64,000 nucleotides of DNA from Betaproteobacteria bacterium (GTDB lineage Bacteria; Pseudomonadota; Gammaproteobacteria; Burkholderiales; Burkholderiaceae_E): NCBI GenBank assembly GCA_018970865.1, contig JAGWVN010000004.1, positions 1-64,000 of the forward strand. Reading direction: 5' to 3'. The notes under the pieces were generated by a model. It had not been told where the DNA came from. It ran no database searches and worked only from the letters and a program-made list of their open reading frames with translations. The position numbers and the translations under genes were made by a program. Of the stretch, positions 9,287 to 17,444 are shown in pieces. The stretch's first letter is position 1. Every line of letters begins with the position of its first letter.

Positions 9287-10486
9287 TCAGAGCAGCGACG
9301 CCACCCGCGCCAGCCCCTCGTCGGCCACCGGCAGGGGCTGCACCAGCGCCAGCCGGATGAATTCGCGGCCACTGTTGCGGCCATCGGGCGCGGGCTGCGT
9401 GAGGTACTCGCCGGGCAGCACCTTCAGGGCCCGCTCGGCCCACAGCCGCCGGGTGAGCGCGGCGCCGTCAGGCACCCGCAGCCACACGAAGAAGCCGCAG
9501 GGCGGACGCCGGTAGCCGGCGTAGCCGGCGAAGTGGCGATCGGCCAGGTCGAAGCGCGCGGCCAGCCGCTCGCGCATCTGCACCACATGCGCGTCGTCCG
9601 ACCACAGCGCGGCCGCCGCGGCCTGCAGCGGCGCCGGCGTGCAGGCCGTGCCGTTGAGCCGGACCTTGTTCAGCGCGGCCACCACACGGGCATCACCGGC
9701 GACAAAGCCCGAGCGCATGCCCGCCGCGCTCGAGCGCTTGGACAGGGAATGCAGCACCAGCACATTGTCGAGCCAGCCGGCCGAGCCATCGGCCTGGGCC
9801 AGCACCTCGAGCGCCCCCACCGGCGGATGCCCGTCGTGCAGTTCGGCATAGCACTCGTCGAACACCACCAGGAAGCCGTGGCGACGCGCCAGCGCGACCG
9901 CCTGGCGCATGCGCTCGGGCGCCAGGACCTGGCCCTCGGGGTTGGACGGCGAGCAGAGGTAGAGGATGCCGGTGCGGGCCAGGGTGGCCTCGTCGATCGC
10001 GTCGAGGTCGATCTCGAAGCGCGGAAATCCGCTCTGCGGCAGGTAGACCGGGGTGGCGCCCGCCATGATCGCGGCCGCGCGGTAGGTCTGATAGAAGGGA
10101 TTGGGCATCAGCGCCACCGGCTGCGGGCGCGCCTGACCGATCGCCACCGAGGCCGCCAGAAAAAGCGCCTCGCGGGTGCTGGCCACCGAGGACAGCTCCC
10201 GGTCGGGCCGCACGCGGCCGCGCGCGCCGGGGTAGCGGCGATCGAGGTAGCCCGCCACCGCCGCCAGGAAGGCCGGCGTGCCCAGCGAGGGCGGATAGCG
10301 GTTCCAGTCGTGGGCATTGGCGGCCACGGTCTGCGCCAGCAGCGCCGGCGGCTCGTCCTGCGGCTCGCCCACATGCATCAGGATGGGCGTGAGCCCCGGC
10401 GCGGGCTGCAGATCGGCGATCAGCGCATCGAGGCGGCGGAACGGCGACTCGAACTGGTCGATGCGTTCATTCAGGTGCAGGGTCAT
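9287..10486 (-). CDS. dapC: Succinyldiaminopimelate aminotransferase-like PLP enzyme
   Basis: A 399-residue fold-type I class I/II aminotransferase. The PLP-binding lysine is Lys250 in LHSLSKRSSAAGMRSG. MPNPFYQTY, CSPSNPEG (about 178-185) and VFDECYAE (208-215) are the usual cofactor-binding elements, and IRLALVQP carries the substrate-carboxylate arginine near the C-terminus. The opening part with ILMHVGEPQDEPP and the HDWNRYPPSLGTP stretch are features I associate with DapC of the alphaproteobacterial type (lysine/diaminopimelate pathway), which transfers an amino group from glutamate to N-succinyl-2-amino-6-oxopimelate. Substrate assignment inside this family is often wrong, so the DapC role is likely but not proven. 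The start at 10486 follows an AGGATC; an ATG 9 codons upstream is less likely. Confidence 0.82.
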   Translation of the reverse strand: MTLHLNERIDQFESPFRRLDALIADLQPAPGLTPILMHVGEPQDEPPALLAQTVAANAHDWNRYPPSLGTPAFLAAVAGYLDRRYPGARGRVRPDRELSSVASTREALFLAASVAIGQARPQPVALMPNPFYQTYRAAAIMAGATPVYLPQSGFPRFEIDLDAIDEATLARTGILYLCSPSNPEGQVLAPERMRQAVALARRHGFLVVFDECYAELHDGHPPVGALEVLAQADGSAGWLDNVLVLHSLSKRSSAAGMRSGFVAGDARVVAALNKVRLNGTACTPAPLQAAAAALWSDDAHVVQMRERLAARFDLADRHFAGYAGYRRPPCGFFVWLRVPDGAALTRRLWAERALKVLPGEYLTQPAPDGRNSGREFIRLALVQPLPVADEGLARVASLL

Positions 10487-10611
10487 GCGGGGATCCTGGG
10501 AGCGGGCCAGCACCGGCGCGCGGGCTGATCGGGACCGGATTGAGAAAACACAGGGCGTCCGGCCAGGGCCACGGCGATGATCGCACGGCCTGTTGCCTGC
10601 GAGGTGAGTCC

Positions 10612-10995
10612 ATGATCCCGAAAGCCCCGCGGCGGGCGGCGCTGGCCGCCGCGCTGCTGCTGATCGCCGGCGCGCCGGGGGCCGCGCCGGCGCAGCCGGC
10701 CGCCGATCGCGGCGCGCTGCTCTACGACACCCACTGCATCGGCTGTCACGGCGCGCAGGCGCACTGGCGGGATCGCCGGCTGGTCACCGACTGGCCGAGC
10801 CTGAACGCGCAGGTGCGCCGCTGGCAGGAGACGCAGCGCCTGGGCTGGACGCAGGACGACATCGCGGCCGTGGCCGGCTACCTGAACCAGCGCTTCTACC
10901 GCTTCAGGCCGGTGGGCGATGCCGGCCCGGCGGCCAGCGCCTGCTCCGCCACCCGATCGGCCAGCGGCTGCCAGACCGAAGGCGGCAGATCGTGA
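10612..10995 (+). CDS. Small mono-haem cytochrome c
   Basis: A 127-residue exported protein. A positively charged start (MIPKAPRRA) is followed by a hydrophobic signal segment (residues 9-28) and a probable cleavage site after APAQ or near it. One haem-binding CIGCH motif is at 42-46, and the cytochrome fold runs to about residue 103 (YLNQRFYRF). It would act as a periplasmic electron carrier; no partner is adjacent. The start has a good GAGGTGA Shine-Dalgarno. The last 23 or so residues are unlike a cytochrome and lie wholly antisense to the end of the convergent hydrolase gene (100-bp overlap), suggesting that an original stop near 10905 was lost or shifted. Confidence 0.8.
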   Translation: MIPKAPRRAALAAALLLIAGAPGAAPAQPAADRGALLYDTHCIGCHGAQAHWRDRRLVTDWPSLNAQVRRWQETQRLGWTQDDIAAVAGYLNQRFYRFRPVGDAGPAASACSATRSASGCQTEGGRS

Positions 10996-11855
10996 CCCAT
11001 GCCCTCGATCTCGTGCAGCCGCGCCCCGGGGATGGCCGCGGCCAGCGCGCGGCCGTGGGCGGGCGGCAGCAGCGGATCGGCCAGGCCATGCACCACCGTG
11101 ACCGGCAGGCGCAGCCCTGAGAGCGCCGGCGTGCGGTCGCCACCGGCCATGATCGCGGCAAGCTGCCGGGCCGTGCCCTCGGGTCGCCAGGCGCGGGCGG
11201 CCGCCGCGCCGATGCGTTGACGCAGGCCCTCGGCATCGCGCGCGGTCTCGGCGCTGCCCAGCAGGGTGAGCAGACTGGCCAGATGCGTCACCAGGGCCGG
11301 CAGGTCGCGCGGATCGGGCCGGTGCGCGCCGGCCGCGTCGGGCGGCAGGCGGCGCACCGCGGGCGGGCGGGCGAGCATCGCGGCCCGCACGCGGCCGCTC
11401 GGCCCGGGCAGGCCGCGCGCGCCGGGCGTGGACATCACCAGCGTGAGGCCGCGCACCCGCTGCGGCGCGCGCAGCGCCGCCACCTGCGCGATCATGCCGC
11501 CCATCGACGCGCCCACCAGGTGCGCCGCGGGCAGCCCCAGCGCATCGAGCACGCCGAGCGCGTCATCGGCCATGTCGTGCAGGGTGTAGGGCGAGCGCAC
11601 CGGCAGGCGCAGCGAGTGGCGCAGGCCGAGCCAGGCAAGATTGGGCAGGCCATGGGCCGCGAAGTCGGCCGACAGGCCGGCATCCCGGTTGTCGATGCGG
11701 ATCACCCGAAGGCCCTGGCGCGCCAGCATCGCCACGAAGGGCTCGGGCCAGGCCACCAGCTGCATCCCCAGGCCCATCAGCAGCAGCACCGGCGGTCCGC
11801 CGGGCGGGCCCTGGTCGTCGACCTCGATCGGAATGCCGTTGGCGATCACGCGCAT
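10896..11855 (-). CDS. Alpha/beta hydrolase
   Basis: A 319-residue alpha/beta-hydrolase-fold protein with no signal peptide. The nucleophile elbow is VGASMGGMIAQ, with the serine followed by MGG; IDNRDAGLS and the late VHGLADPLLPP (acid) and EGMGHDLPP (histidine) complete the likely triad. The pattern resembles proline-iminopeptidase-like or lactonase-like hydrolases such as those called 3-oxoadipate enol-lactonase by weak homology; the substrate is unknown. The start MRVIANGIPIEV at 11855 lies 13 bp downstream of the RlmN-like gene, so both are probably one operon read from the promoter at 12902. Its 3' end overlaps the cytochrome gene antisense by 100 bp. Confidence 0.85.
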   Translation of the reverse strand: MRVIANGIPIEVDDQGPPGGPPVLLLMGLGMQLVAWPEPFVAMLARQGLRVIRIDNRDAGLSADFAAHGLPNLAWLGLRHSLRLPVRSPYTLHDMADDALGVLDALGLPAAHLVGASMGGMIAQVAALRAPQRVRGLTLVMSTPGARGLPGPSGRVRAAMLARPPAVRRLPPDAAGAHRPDPRDLPALVTHLASLLTLLGSAETARDAEGLRQRIGAAAARAWRPEGTARQLAAIMAGGDRTPALSGLRLPVTVVHGLADPLLPPAHGRALAAAIPGARLHEIEGMGHDLPPSVWQPLADRVAEQALAAGPASPTGLKR

Positions 11856-11868
11856 GGCGAGCCTGCGT

Positions 11869-12891
11869 TCAGACCCAGCGCACCGGCTGCGCCGCCGGCA
11901 GGGCGCGGGCGCGCAGCTGGCCGCAGCCGCCATCCACGCTCTGGCCGGCCGACTGGCGCAGCTTGGTCAGCACGCCGCGCCGGTGCAGGGCCAGGGCCAT
12001 CGCCTCGGCGCGGGCGGGGTCGGGCCGCCGCCAGGGCAGGCCCTCGACCGCGTTCCAGGGGATGAGATTCATGACCGCGTACTGGCCGGCGAGCAGCGCG
12101 GCGATCGCCTCGACCTCGTCGTCGCCGTCGTTCACGCCGGCGAGCAGCGTCCACTGGTACTGCACCGGATAGCCGGTGAGCCGGCCGTAGGCCTGGGCCA
12201 GCGCCACCAGCTCGGCCGGATCGATGGCGGGCGCGCGGGGCAGCAGCCGGGCGCGCAGCTCGGCCCGGGTGGTGTGCAGCGAGAGCGCCAGCGCCGGCCG
12301 CACCGGCCCCAGGGGCAGGCGCTCGAAGGCCCGGCGATCGCCGACCGTGGAGAAGACCAGGTTCTTGTGGCCGATGCCGCCGTCGGTGCCGAGCAGGTGA
12401 ATGGCCTCGAGCACCGCCTCGAGGTTGTGGGCCGGCTCGCCCATGCCCATGAACACCACCTTGCGCACCGGCCTCAGCGACCGCGCCAGGGCCACCTGAG
12501 CCACGATCTCGGCGCTGCCGAGCTGACGCAGCAGACCTTCCCGGCCGGTCTGGCAGAACACGCAGCCCACCGCGCAGCCCACCTGGGTGGACACGCACAG
12601 GCCGCCGCGCGGCAGCAGCACGCTCTCGACGGTCTGGCCGTCGGCCAGCGCCACCAGCAGCCGCTCGGAACCGTCATCGGCGGGATGGCGCGACACCAGG
12701 CGAGCCAGCGCGGCCAGGTCATCGCGCAGCGCCGGCAGGGCCTCGCGCATGGCCAGCGGCAGCCACTGCGCCGGCCGGCGCGGGCCGTGATCGGGCGGCA
12801 AGGCCTGCGACCAGCCCTGCAGCGCCCAGCGCTGGTGGGCGGCGTTCGCGCCACAGGCGCGCAGGCGGTCACGGATCGACTCGATTCGCAT
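11869..12891 (-). CDS. RlmN/Cfr-family radical-SAM RNA methyltransferase
   Basis: A 340-residue radical-SAM protein of the RlmN/Cfr family, which methylates adenine 2503 of 23S rRNA (RlmN at C2, also some tRNAs; Cfr at C8). The cluster cysteines are in CAVGCVFC. The preceding Cys of GGLCVSTQVG and the C-terminal Cys of SVDGGCGQL match E. coli RlmN Cys118 and Cys355, so methyl transfer should be intact. GMGEPAHN and FSTVG, needed for SAM binding, are present. It is shorter than E. coli RlmN (384), mainly at the N-terminus. Context (followed by a hydrolase, not by ndk/pilF-type genes) suggests it may be a second family member beside the housekeeping copy; that copy is not in this window. It is transcribed from a TATAAT element 10 nt before the start. 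Confidence 0.88.
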   Translation of the reverse strand: MRIESIRDRLRACGANAAHQRWALQGWSQALPPDHGPRRPAQWLPLAMREALPALRDDLAALARLVSRHPADDGSERLLVALADGQTVESVLLPRGGLCVSTQVGCAVGCVFCQTGREGLLRQLGSAEIVAQVALARSLRPVRKVVFMGMGEPAHNLEAVLEAIHLLGTDGGIGHKNLVFSTVGDRRAFERLPLGPVRPALALSLHTTRAELRARLLPRAPAIDPAELVALAQAYGRLTGYPVQYQWTLLAGVNDGDDEVEAIAALLAGQYAVMNLIPWNAVEGLPWRRPDPARAEAMALALHRRGVLTKLRQSAGQSVDGGCGQLRARALPAAQPVRWV

Positions 12892-12901
12892 GGCCGGGCC
12901 G

Positions 12902-12907
12902 ATTATA
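12902..12907 (-). promoter_or_regulatory. -10 element (TATAAT) of the RlmN-like gene
   Basis: A perfect consensus TATAAT on the minus strand, ending 10 nt before the ATG at 12891, so the mRNA leader would be only about 3-4 nt. It overlaps a TATAGT on the plus strand (12904-12909). No good -35 is seen 17 bp upstream. Confidence 0.55.
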
Positions 12908-12909
12908 GT
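12904..12909 (+). promoter_or_regulatory. -10-like element facing the small lipoprotein gene
   Basis: TATAGT on the plus strand, sharing four bases with the minus-strand TATAAT. It would start a transcript near 12916 with a leader of about 60 nt for the lipoprotein gene at 12976. The -35 region is not recognisable. Confidence 0.35.
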
Positions 12910-12975
12910 GAGCAGCGGGCACGCTCCCTGCGTGTCCTTCCCGGCCCCTCAACCCGCACTCCAGAAAGCCTTGCC

Positions 12976-13149
12976 ATGCGTCGCCTCTCACGGATTCTCC
13001 TTGCCGCGCTGCTCGTCACCAGCCTGGGCGGCTGCGGTCTGCTGGCCGCGCCCTGCCGGGTCGCCTCGGCGGTGATCAAGATCATCCCGGTGGTCGGCCA
13101 TGCCGCTGCCGTGCCCACCGACGCCTGCGCCGCCGCCCTCGATCCCTGA
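12976..13149 (+). CDS. Small lipoprotein, DUF6726-like
   Basis: A 57-residue protein. It opens with a short basic n-region (MRRLSR), a hydrophobic stretch and a lipobox ending in Cys20 (TSLGGC), so it should be lipidated and membrane-anchored. The mature part contains CGLLAAPCRV, then VIKIIPVVGHAAAVPTDAC. I recognise this pattern (AAPCR, IIPVVGH, PTDAC) as a short family common in Burkholderiales that I recall as DUF6726; its function is unknown. The mature protein has two further cysteines (28 and 51), which could form a disulfide. It is too short to be seen unless the frame is examined directly. Confidence 0.7.
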   Translation: MRRLSRILLAALLVTSLGGCGLLAAPCRVASAVIKIIPVVGHAAAVPTDACAAALDP

Positions 13150-13207
13150 TCCGGCATGACGGGCCTGCCGCCCCGCGGCATCCACGCCTGAACCGACCCG
13201 CGCGCCC

Positions 13208-13960
13208 GTGTCGATCCTGCACCGGCTGCCCGGGCTGCTGATGCTCGCCGGGCTGCTGGCGGTGGGCGGCTCGCTGCATCTGCGCGACCGCCTGCCCGGG
13301 CCGGCCGGGCTGCTGACCGAGATCCACGCCGAGCCCCTCCAGGAGGCCGAGCAGCGCGCGCCCTTCCGTCATCGGGTGGGCGAGGTGGAATACACGGTCA
13401 AGCCGCTGTTCCGCTATGAGCTGAGCGGGCTGGTGGTCAGCCGCCACGATGCCGGCGCGTGGTGGGACATCGTCCATCGCAAGGACTGGCGCGACCACCT
13501 CAATGTGGTCGACCTGTGCGTGATCTGGGGCCGCAATGCCCGCACCGGCGCCTACCAGGGCCTGCGCTTCTGGAACGAGGTCTTCACCTGCAACGCCGCC
13601 ACCGACTCGGGTGAGGCCTGGGCGCGCTTCGACCCGAACGCGCTCTCGAACAACCACCTGCTCGCCAGCGATCCGCGGCTGGTGCGGCTGCTGCGCTCGG
13701 TGCGCCCCGGCGACCAGGTCCGGGTGGAGGGCTACCTCGCCGAGTACTCCCACCAGCACGGCCGCTCCTTCCGGCGCGGCACCTCCACGGTGCGCACCGA
13801 CCGCGGCGATGGCGCCTGCGAGACCATCTGGGTCACCGACGCCCAGGTGCTGCGCGAGGCCAACCGCGGCTGGCGGCTGATGATGCCGATCGGGCTGGGC
13901 GCGATCGCGCTGTCGGTGCTGCTCTGGTGGTTCGTGCCGCTGCCACGACTGAGCGACTGA
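13208..13960 (+). CDS. Uncharacterised membrane-anchored protein with two terminal TM segments
   Basis: A 250-residue protein I cannot name. It has one hydrophobic segment at each end (residues 8-22 and about 225-243) enclosing a soluble, probably periplasmic domain rich in Trp and Tyr, with ending PLPRLSD. The middle has a conserved-looking core (DIVHRKDW, NVVDLCVIWG, FTCNA, VRPGDQVRVEGYLAEY) suggestive of an OB-like or lipocalin-like beta fold; proteins of this outline occur widely as hypotheticals. The start is GTG at 13208 with no Shine-Dalgarno; the ATG at 13241 is an alternative but would shorten the first membrane segment. Confidence 0.7.
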   Translation: MSILHRLPGLLMLAGLLAVGGSLHLRDRLPGPAGLLTEIHAEPLQEAEQRAPFRHRVGEVEYTVKPLFRYELSGLVVSRHDAGAWWDIVHRKDWRDHLNVVDLCVIWGRNARTGAYQGLRFWNEVFTCNAATDSGEAWARFDPNALSNNHLLASDPRLVRLLRSVRPGDQVRVEGYLAEYSHQHGRSFRRGTSTVRTDRGDGACETIWVTDAQVLREANRGWRLMMPIGLGAIALSVLLWWFVPLPRLSD

Positions 13961-14138
13961 CGGACCGGCCGGGCGCATCGTGGGCGGGCCGATCGCGGCC
14001 CGACCACGGCGCCGCAGCCATCGACGCGTCCCTCGGAACGCCTCCGGTTTCACCCTTCGCACTCTTTGCGGCCCCGGCGCGCCCCTGTGGCAGACTGACC
14101 CTGATCACACCCAGGAATTTCATCCTAGGAGACAGGGC

Positions 14139-15695
14139 ATGAGCTGGCAGCCGGAGCTGGACGAACTCGAGCGCCGCAAGGCGTTCGCCCGCGAGATGGG
14201 CGGCGCCGACAAGGTCAAGCGGCAGCACGATGGCGGCCGGCTCACGGTTCGCGAACGCATCGACGGCATGCTCGACACCGGCAGCTTCACCGAGGTCGGG
14301 TCCATCTCCGGCATCGGCGAGTACGACGAGAAGGGCGCGCTGCGCCAGCTCACCCCGGCCAACTGCGTGTTCGGGCGCGGCAAGGTCGACGGCCGTCCGG
14401 TGGTGATCGTGGGCGACGACTTCACGGTGCGCGGCGGCTCGGCCGATGCCTCGATCAGCGCCAAGCCGCTGATGGCCGAGGAGATGGCCGCCGAGTTCCG
14501 TCTGCCCATCATCCGCATCATCGAGGGCTCCGGCGGCGGCGGCTCGGTGAAGACCATCGAGACCAAGGGCGCCTCCAACCTTCCCGGCGGGGTCGGCGGC
14601 ACGCGCGGCTTCTACTACATGACCGCCAACCTTGCGCAGGTGCCGGTGGTGGGACTGGGCCTGGGCTCGGTGGCGGGGCTGGGCGCGGCGCGGCTCGCCT
14701 CCAGCCACTTCTCGATCATGACCCGCGAGTCGGCCATGTTCGTGGCCGGCCCGCCGCTGGTGGCCCGTCTGGGCCAGCCGCTCAGCAAGCAGGAGCTTGG
14801 CGGCGCCGAGCTGCAGGCACGCGCCGGCGGCATCGACAATGTCGCCGAGACCGAGCAGGAGGCCTTCGAACAGGCCCGCCGCTTCCTGTCCTACCTGCCC
14901 TCCTCGGTGCACGGCCTGCCGCCGATCACCGACTGCAGCGACGACCCCGAGCGCGCCGACGACTGGCTGCTCTCGGCCATCCCGCGCAACCGGCGCCAGA
15001 TCTACAAGATGCGGCCGATCATCGAGTCGGTGGTCGACAAGGGCTCCTTCTTCGAGATGGGCCGCCAGTTCGGCCGCTCGATCATCGCCGGCCTGGCCCG
15101 GCTGGGCGGCCACCCGGTGCTGCTGCTGGCCAGCGACCCCTATCACTACGGCGGCAGCTGGAATGCCGAGACCTGCCAGAAGGTGGTTCGCTTCGTCGAC
15201 CTCGCCGAGACCTTTCATCTGCCGGTGGTCTACCTCATGGACTGCCCGGGCTTCCTGATCGGCCTCGATGCCGAGAAGACCGCCACCATCCGCCACGGCG
15301 TGCGCGCCATGGCCGCCATGAACCAGACCACCGTGCCCTGGTGCACGATGATCGTTCGCAACGCCTTCGGGGTGGCCGGCGCCGCCCACCAGCCCGGCGC
15401 GCGCCTGTCGCTGCGCTACGGCTGGCTGTCGGCCTACTGGGGCTCGCTGCCGCTGGAAGGCGGCATCGAGGCGGCGTATCGTGCCGAGATCGACGCCGCG
15501 GCCGACCCCAAGGCCAAGCTCGCCGAGATCGAGGAGCGCCTGAACGCGCTGCGATCGCCCTTCCGCTCGGCCGAGAAGTTCTGGGTCGAGGAGATCATCG
15601 ACCCGCGCAAGACCCGGTCGCTGCTGTGCGAGTTCGCGCGGCTGGCCGAGCCGGTGCGGGTGCCGGGCCGCAGCGGCAATGCCATGCGGCCCTGA
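14139..15695 (+). CDS. Acyl-CoA carboxylase, carboxyltransferase (beta) subunit
   Basis: A 518-residue member of the propionyl-/methylcrotonyl-/geranyl-CoA carboxylase beta family, which transfers CO2 from carboxybiotin to an acyl-CoA. The fused N- and C-terminal crotonase-like carboxyltransferase halves are both present: RLTVRERID, the EGSGGGGSVK and GVGGTRGF oxyanion region in the first, and DCPGFLIG and QPGARLSLRYGW in the second. The start has an AGGAG at good spacing (14128-14132); an open frame to 13980 has no similarity. No biotin carboxylase or biotin-carrier subunit is nearby, so the alpha subunit must come from elsewhere. The acyl group cannot be decided from the sequence. The amidohydrolase follows after 58 bp. 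Confidence 0.88.
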   Translation: MSWQPELDELERRKAFAREMGGADKVKRQHDGGRLTVRERIDGMLDTGSFTEVGSISGIGEYDEKGALRQLTPANCVFGRGKVDGRPVVIVGDDFTVRGGSADASISAKPLMAEEMAAEFRLPIIRIIEGSGGGGSVKTIETKGASNLPGGVGGTRGFYYMTANLAQVPVVGLGLGSVAGLGAARLASSHFSIMTRESAMFVAGPPLVARLGQPLSKQELGGAELQARAGGIDNVAETEQEAFEQARRFLSYLPSSVHGLPPITDCSDDPERADDWLLSAIPRNRRQIYKMRPIIESVVDKGSFFEMGRQFGRSIIAGLARLGGHPVLLLASDPYHYGGSWNAETCQKVVRFVDLAETFHLPVVYLMDCPGFLIGLDAEKTATIRHGVRAMAAMNQTTVPWCTMIVRNAFGVAGAAHQPGARLSLRYGWLSAYWGSLPLEGGIEAAYRAEIDAAADPKAKLAEIEERLNALRSPFRSAEKFWVEEIIDPRKTRSLLCEFARLAEPVRVPGRSGNAMRP

Positions 15696-15753
15696 GTCCC
15701 GTCACCGTTTCCCGCGTCCGCACAACCCACCGAACCCTTCAGGAGCAAGCACC

Positions 15754-17412
15754 ATGGCCCATGATCTCGTCATCCGCGGCGGCAGTCTCGTCGACGGCAC
15801 CGGCAGCGAAGCCGTTCGCGGCGACATCGGCATCGACAACGGCCTGATCACCGCGATCGGCAAGGTCGACGGCAAGGGCCGTCGCGAGATCGACGCGGAA
15901 GGCATGACCGTCACGCCCGGCTTCATCGACATCCACACCCATCTCGACGCGCAGATCGGCTGGGACCCGGACTGCACCCCGGTCAGCTGGCATGGCGTGA
16001 CCACCGCGCTGCTGGGCAACTGCGGCGTGACCTTCGCGCCCTGCAAGCCCACCGACCGCGAGCTGCTCGCCGGCATGATGGAGACCGTGGAGGACATCCC
16101 CCGCAACGCCATCCTCACCGGCCTGCCCTGGAGCTGGGAAGACTACGGCGGCTACCTCGATGCGGTCGAGAAGATCCGCCCCGGCATCAACATCGCCGGC
16201 CTGGTCGGGCACAGCGCCGTGCGCTTCTATGTCATGGGCGAGCGCGCGGTCGAGGAGCAGGCCACGCCGGAAGAGCTGCAGCGCATGGCCGAGGTGGTGG
16301 GCCGATCGATCGACGCCGGCGCGGCCGGCTTCTCGATCAACCGCTTCGCGATGCACACCCTGCCCGATGGCCGCGCGATCCCGGGCACCTTCGCCGACGA
16401 GAGCGAGATCATCGCCATCTCGCGCGAGGTGGCGCGCCGCAACGGTCTGGTGCAGGCCGTGGGCGCCGAGCTCAGCCTGCTGCAGAACATCTCCGACGCC
16501 GCCCGCGCGCGCGTGCTGTGCAGCTACGGCGCCGGCCGCGGCGACCTCGCCGGCGCCACTGAGCGTCGCAACGCCCTCGAGGCGATCTGCGAGGGCCGCG
16601 ACATCACCGCCATCACGCAGGTGCGCAGCTCCGGGATGATCTACGGCCTTCAGGCGGCGCTGCCGGTGCGCGGCCCCACCTGGGGCCGGGTGCAGAAGTT
16701 GCCCACGCTGGCCGAGCGGGTGGCGGCGCTGCGCGACCCCGAGACCTTCGCGGCCATGGTCGAGGAGGGCAAGGCCGGCGGCTTCAAGGCCAACCTCGGC
16801 ACGCCGGTGGAAGACATGTACTACATGGGCGACGCCGACACGCCCGCCTACGCGGCCGACGCCTCGATGAGCGTGGTCAACATGGCGCGCGAGCGCGGCG
16901 AGCACTGGACCGAGACCTTCCTGCGGCTCTCGCGCGACAGCCACGGCAAGGCGCTGTTCACCCTGCGCATGTTCAACCCCAACCTCACCGGGCTGGAGCA
17001 CATGTTCCGCAGCCGTCACTGCTTCCCCAGCCTGGGCGATGCCGGCGCGCATGTCTCGCAGGTGATGGACGCGGGCTGGGCCACCTTCATGCTGTCGTAC
17101 TGGGTGCGCGAGCGCGGCTTCTTCAGCATGGGCGAGGCGGTCGAGCGCATGACCTCGCGGCCCGCCCGGGTGCTCGGGCTGACCGACCGCGGCGTGCTCG
17201 CGGTGGGCAAGCGCGCCGACATCAATGTGTTCGACGCCGCGCGGGTGGCCGAGCGCCATCCCGAGATCGTCAACGATCTGCCCGGCGGGGCGCGCCGCTT
17301 CAACCAGCGCGCGGTGGGCTATCGGGCCACGATCGTCAACGGCGAGGTGAATGTGCTGAACGACGAGCACACCGGCGCGCGCGCCGGCCGCGTGCTGCGG
17401 CACGGTCGCTGA
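15754..17412 (+). CDS. N-acyl-D-amino-acid deacylase-like amidohydrolase
   Basis: A 552-residue metal-dependent amidohydrolase of the D-aminoacylase/dihydroorotase-like group. The N-terminal beta sandwich (DLVIRGGSLVDGTG) is followed by the metal-binding HTHLDAQ (about 68-74), the LGNCGVTFAPC segment, whose Cys corresponds to a metal ligand of D-aminoacylase, and the late SLGDAGAHVSQVMD containing the catalytic Asp. The C-terminal RVLGLTDRGVLAVGKRADINVFD closes the fold. Known members cleave N-acyl-D-amino acids; here the true substrate could be any cyclic or linear amide. It follows the carboxylase beta gene and has a CAGGAG upstream of the ATG. Confidence 0.85.
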   Translation: MAHDLVIRGGSLVDGTGSEAVRGDIGIDNGLITAIGKVDGKGRREIDAEGMTVTPGFIDIHTHLDAQIGWDPDCTPVSWHGVTTALLGNCGVTFAPCKPTDRELLAGMMETVEDIPRNAILTGLPWSWEDYGGYLDAVEKIRPGINIAGLVGHSAVRFYVMGERAVEEQATPEELQRMAEVVGRSIDAGAAGFSINRFAMHTLPDGRAIPGTFADESEIIAISREVARRNGLVQAVGAELSLLQNISDAARARVLCSYGAGRGDLAGATERRNALEAICEGRDITAITQVRSSGMIYGLQAALPVRGPTWGRVQKLPTLAERVAALRDPETFAAMVEEGKAGGFKANLGTPVEDMYYMGDADTPAYAADASMSVVNMARERGEHWTETFLRLSRDSHGKALFTLRMFNPNLTGLEHMFRSRHCFPSLGDAGAHVSQVMDAGWATFMLSYWVRERGFFSMGEAVERMTSRPARVLGLTDRGVLAVGKRADINVFDAARVAERHPEIVNDLPGGARRFNQRAVGYRATIVNGEVNVLNDEHTGARAGRVLRHGR

Positions 17413-17426
17413 GCGTCGTCAGCGGG

Positions 17427-17444
17427 GCCGGCCGCCGCGCCGGC
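17427..17444. terminator. GC-rich hairpin between convergent genes
   Basis: GCCGGC at 17427-17432 and 17439-17444 with a 6-nt spacer can form a 6-bp stem between the amidohydrolase and the TauD gene ends. It lacks a T-tract on either strand, so intrinsic termination here is only a guess. Confidence 0.2.

Noticed and set aside
15739-17403. Minus-strand open frame over the D-aminoacylase-like gene
   Set aside because: Low-complexity antisense shadow of an enzyme with intact metal-site motifs.
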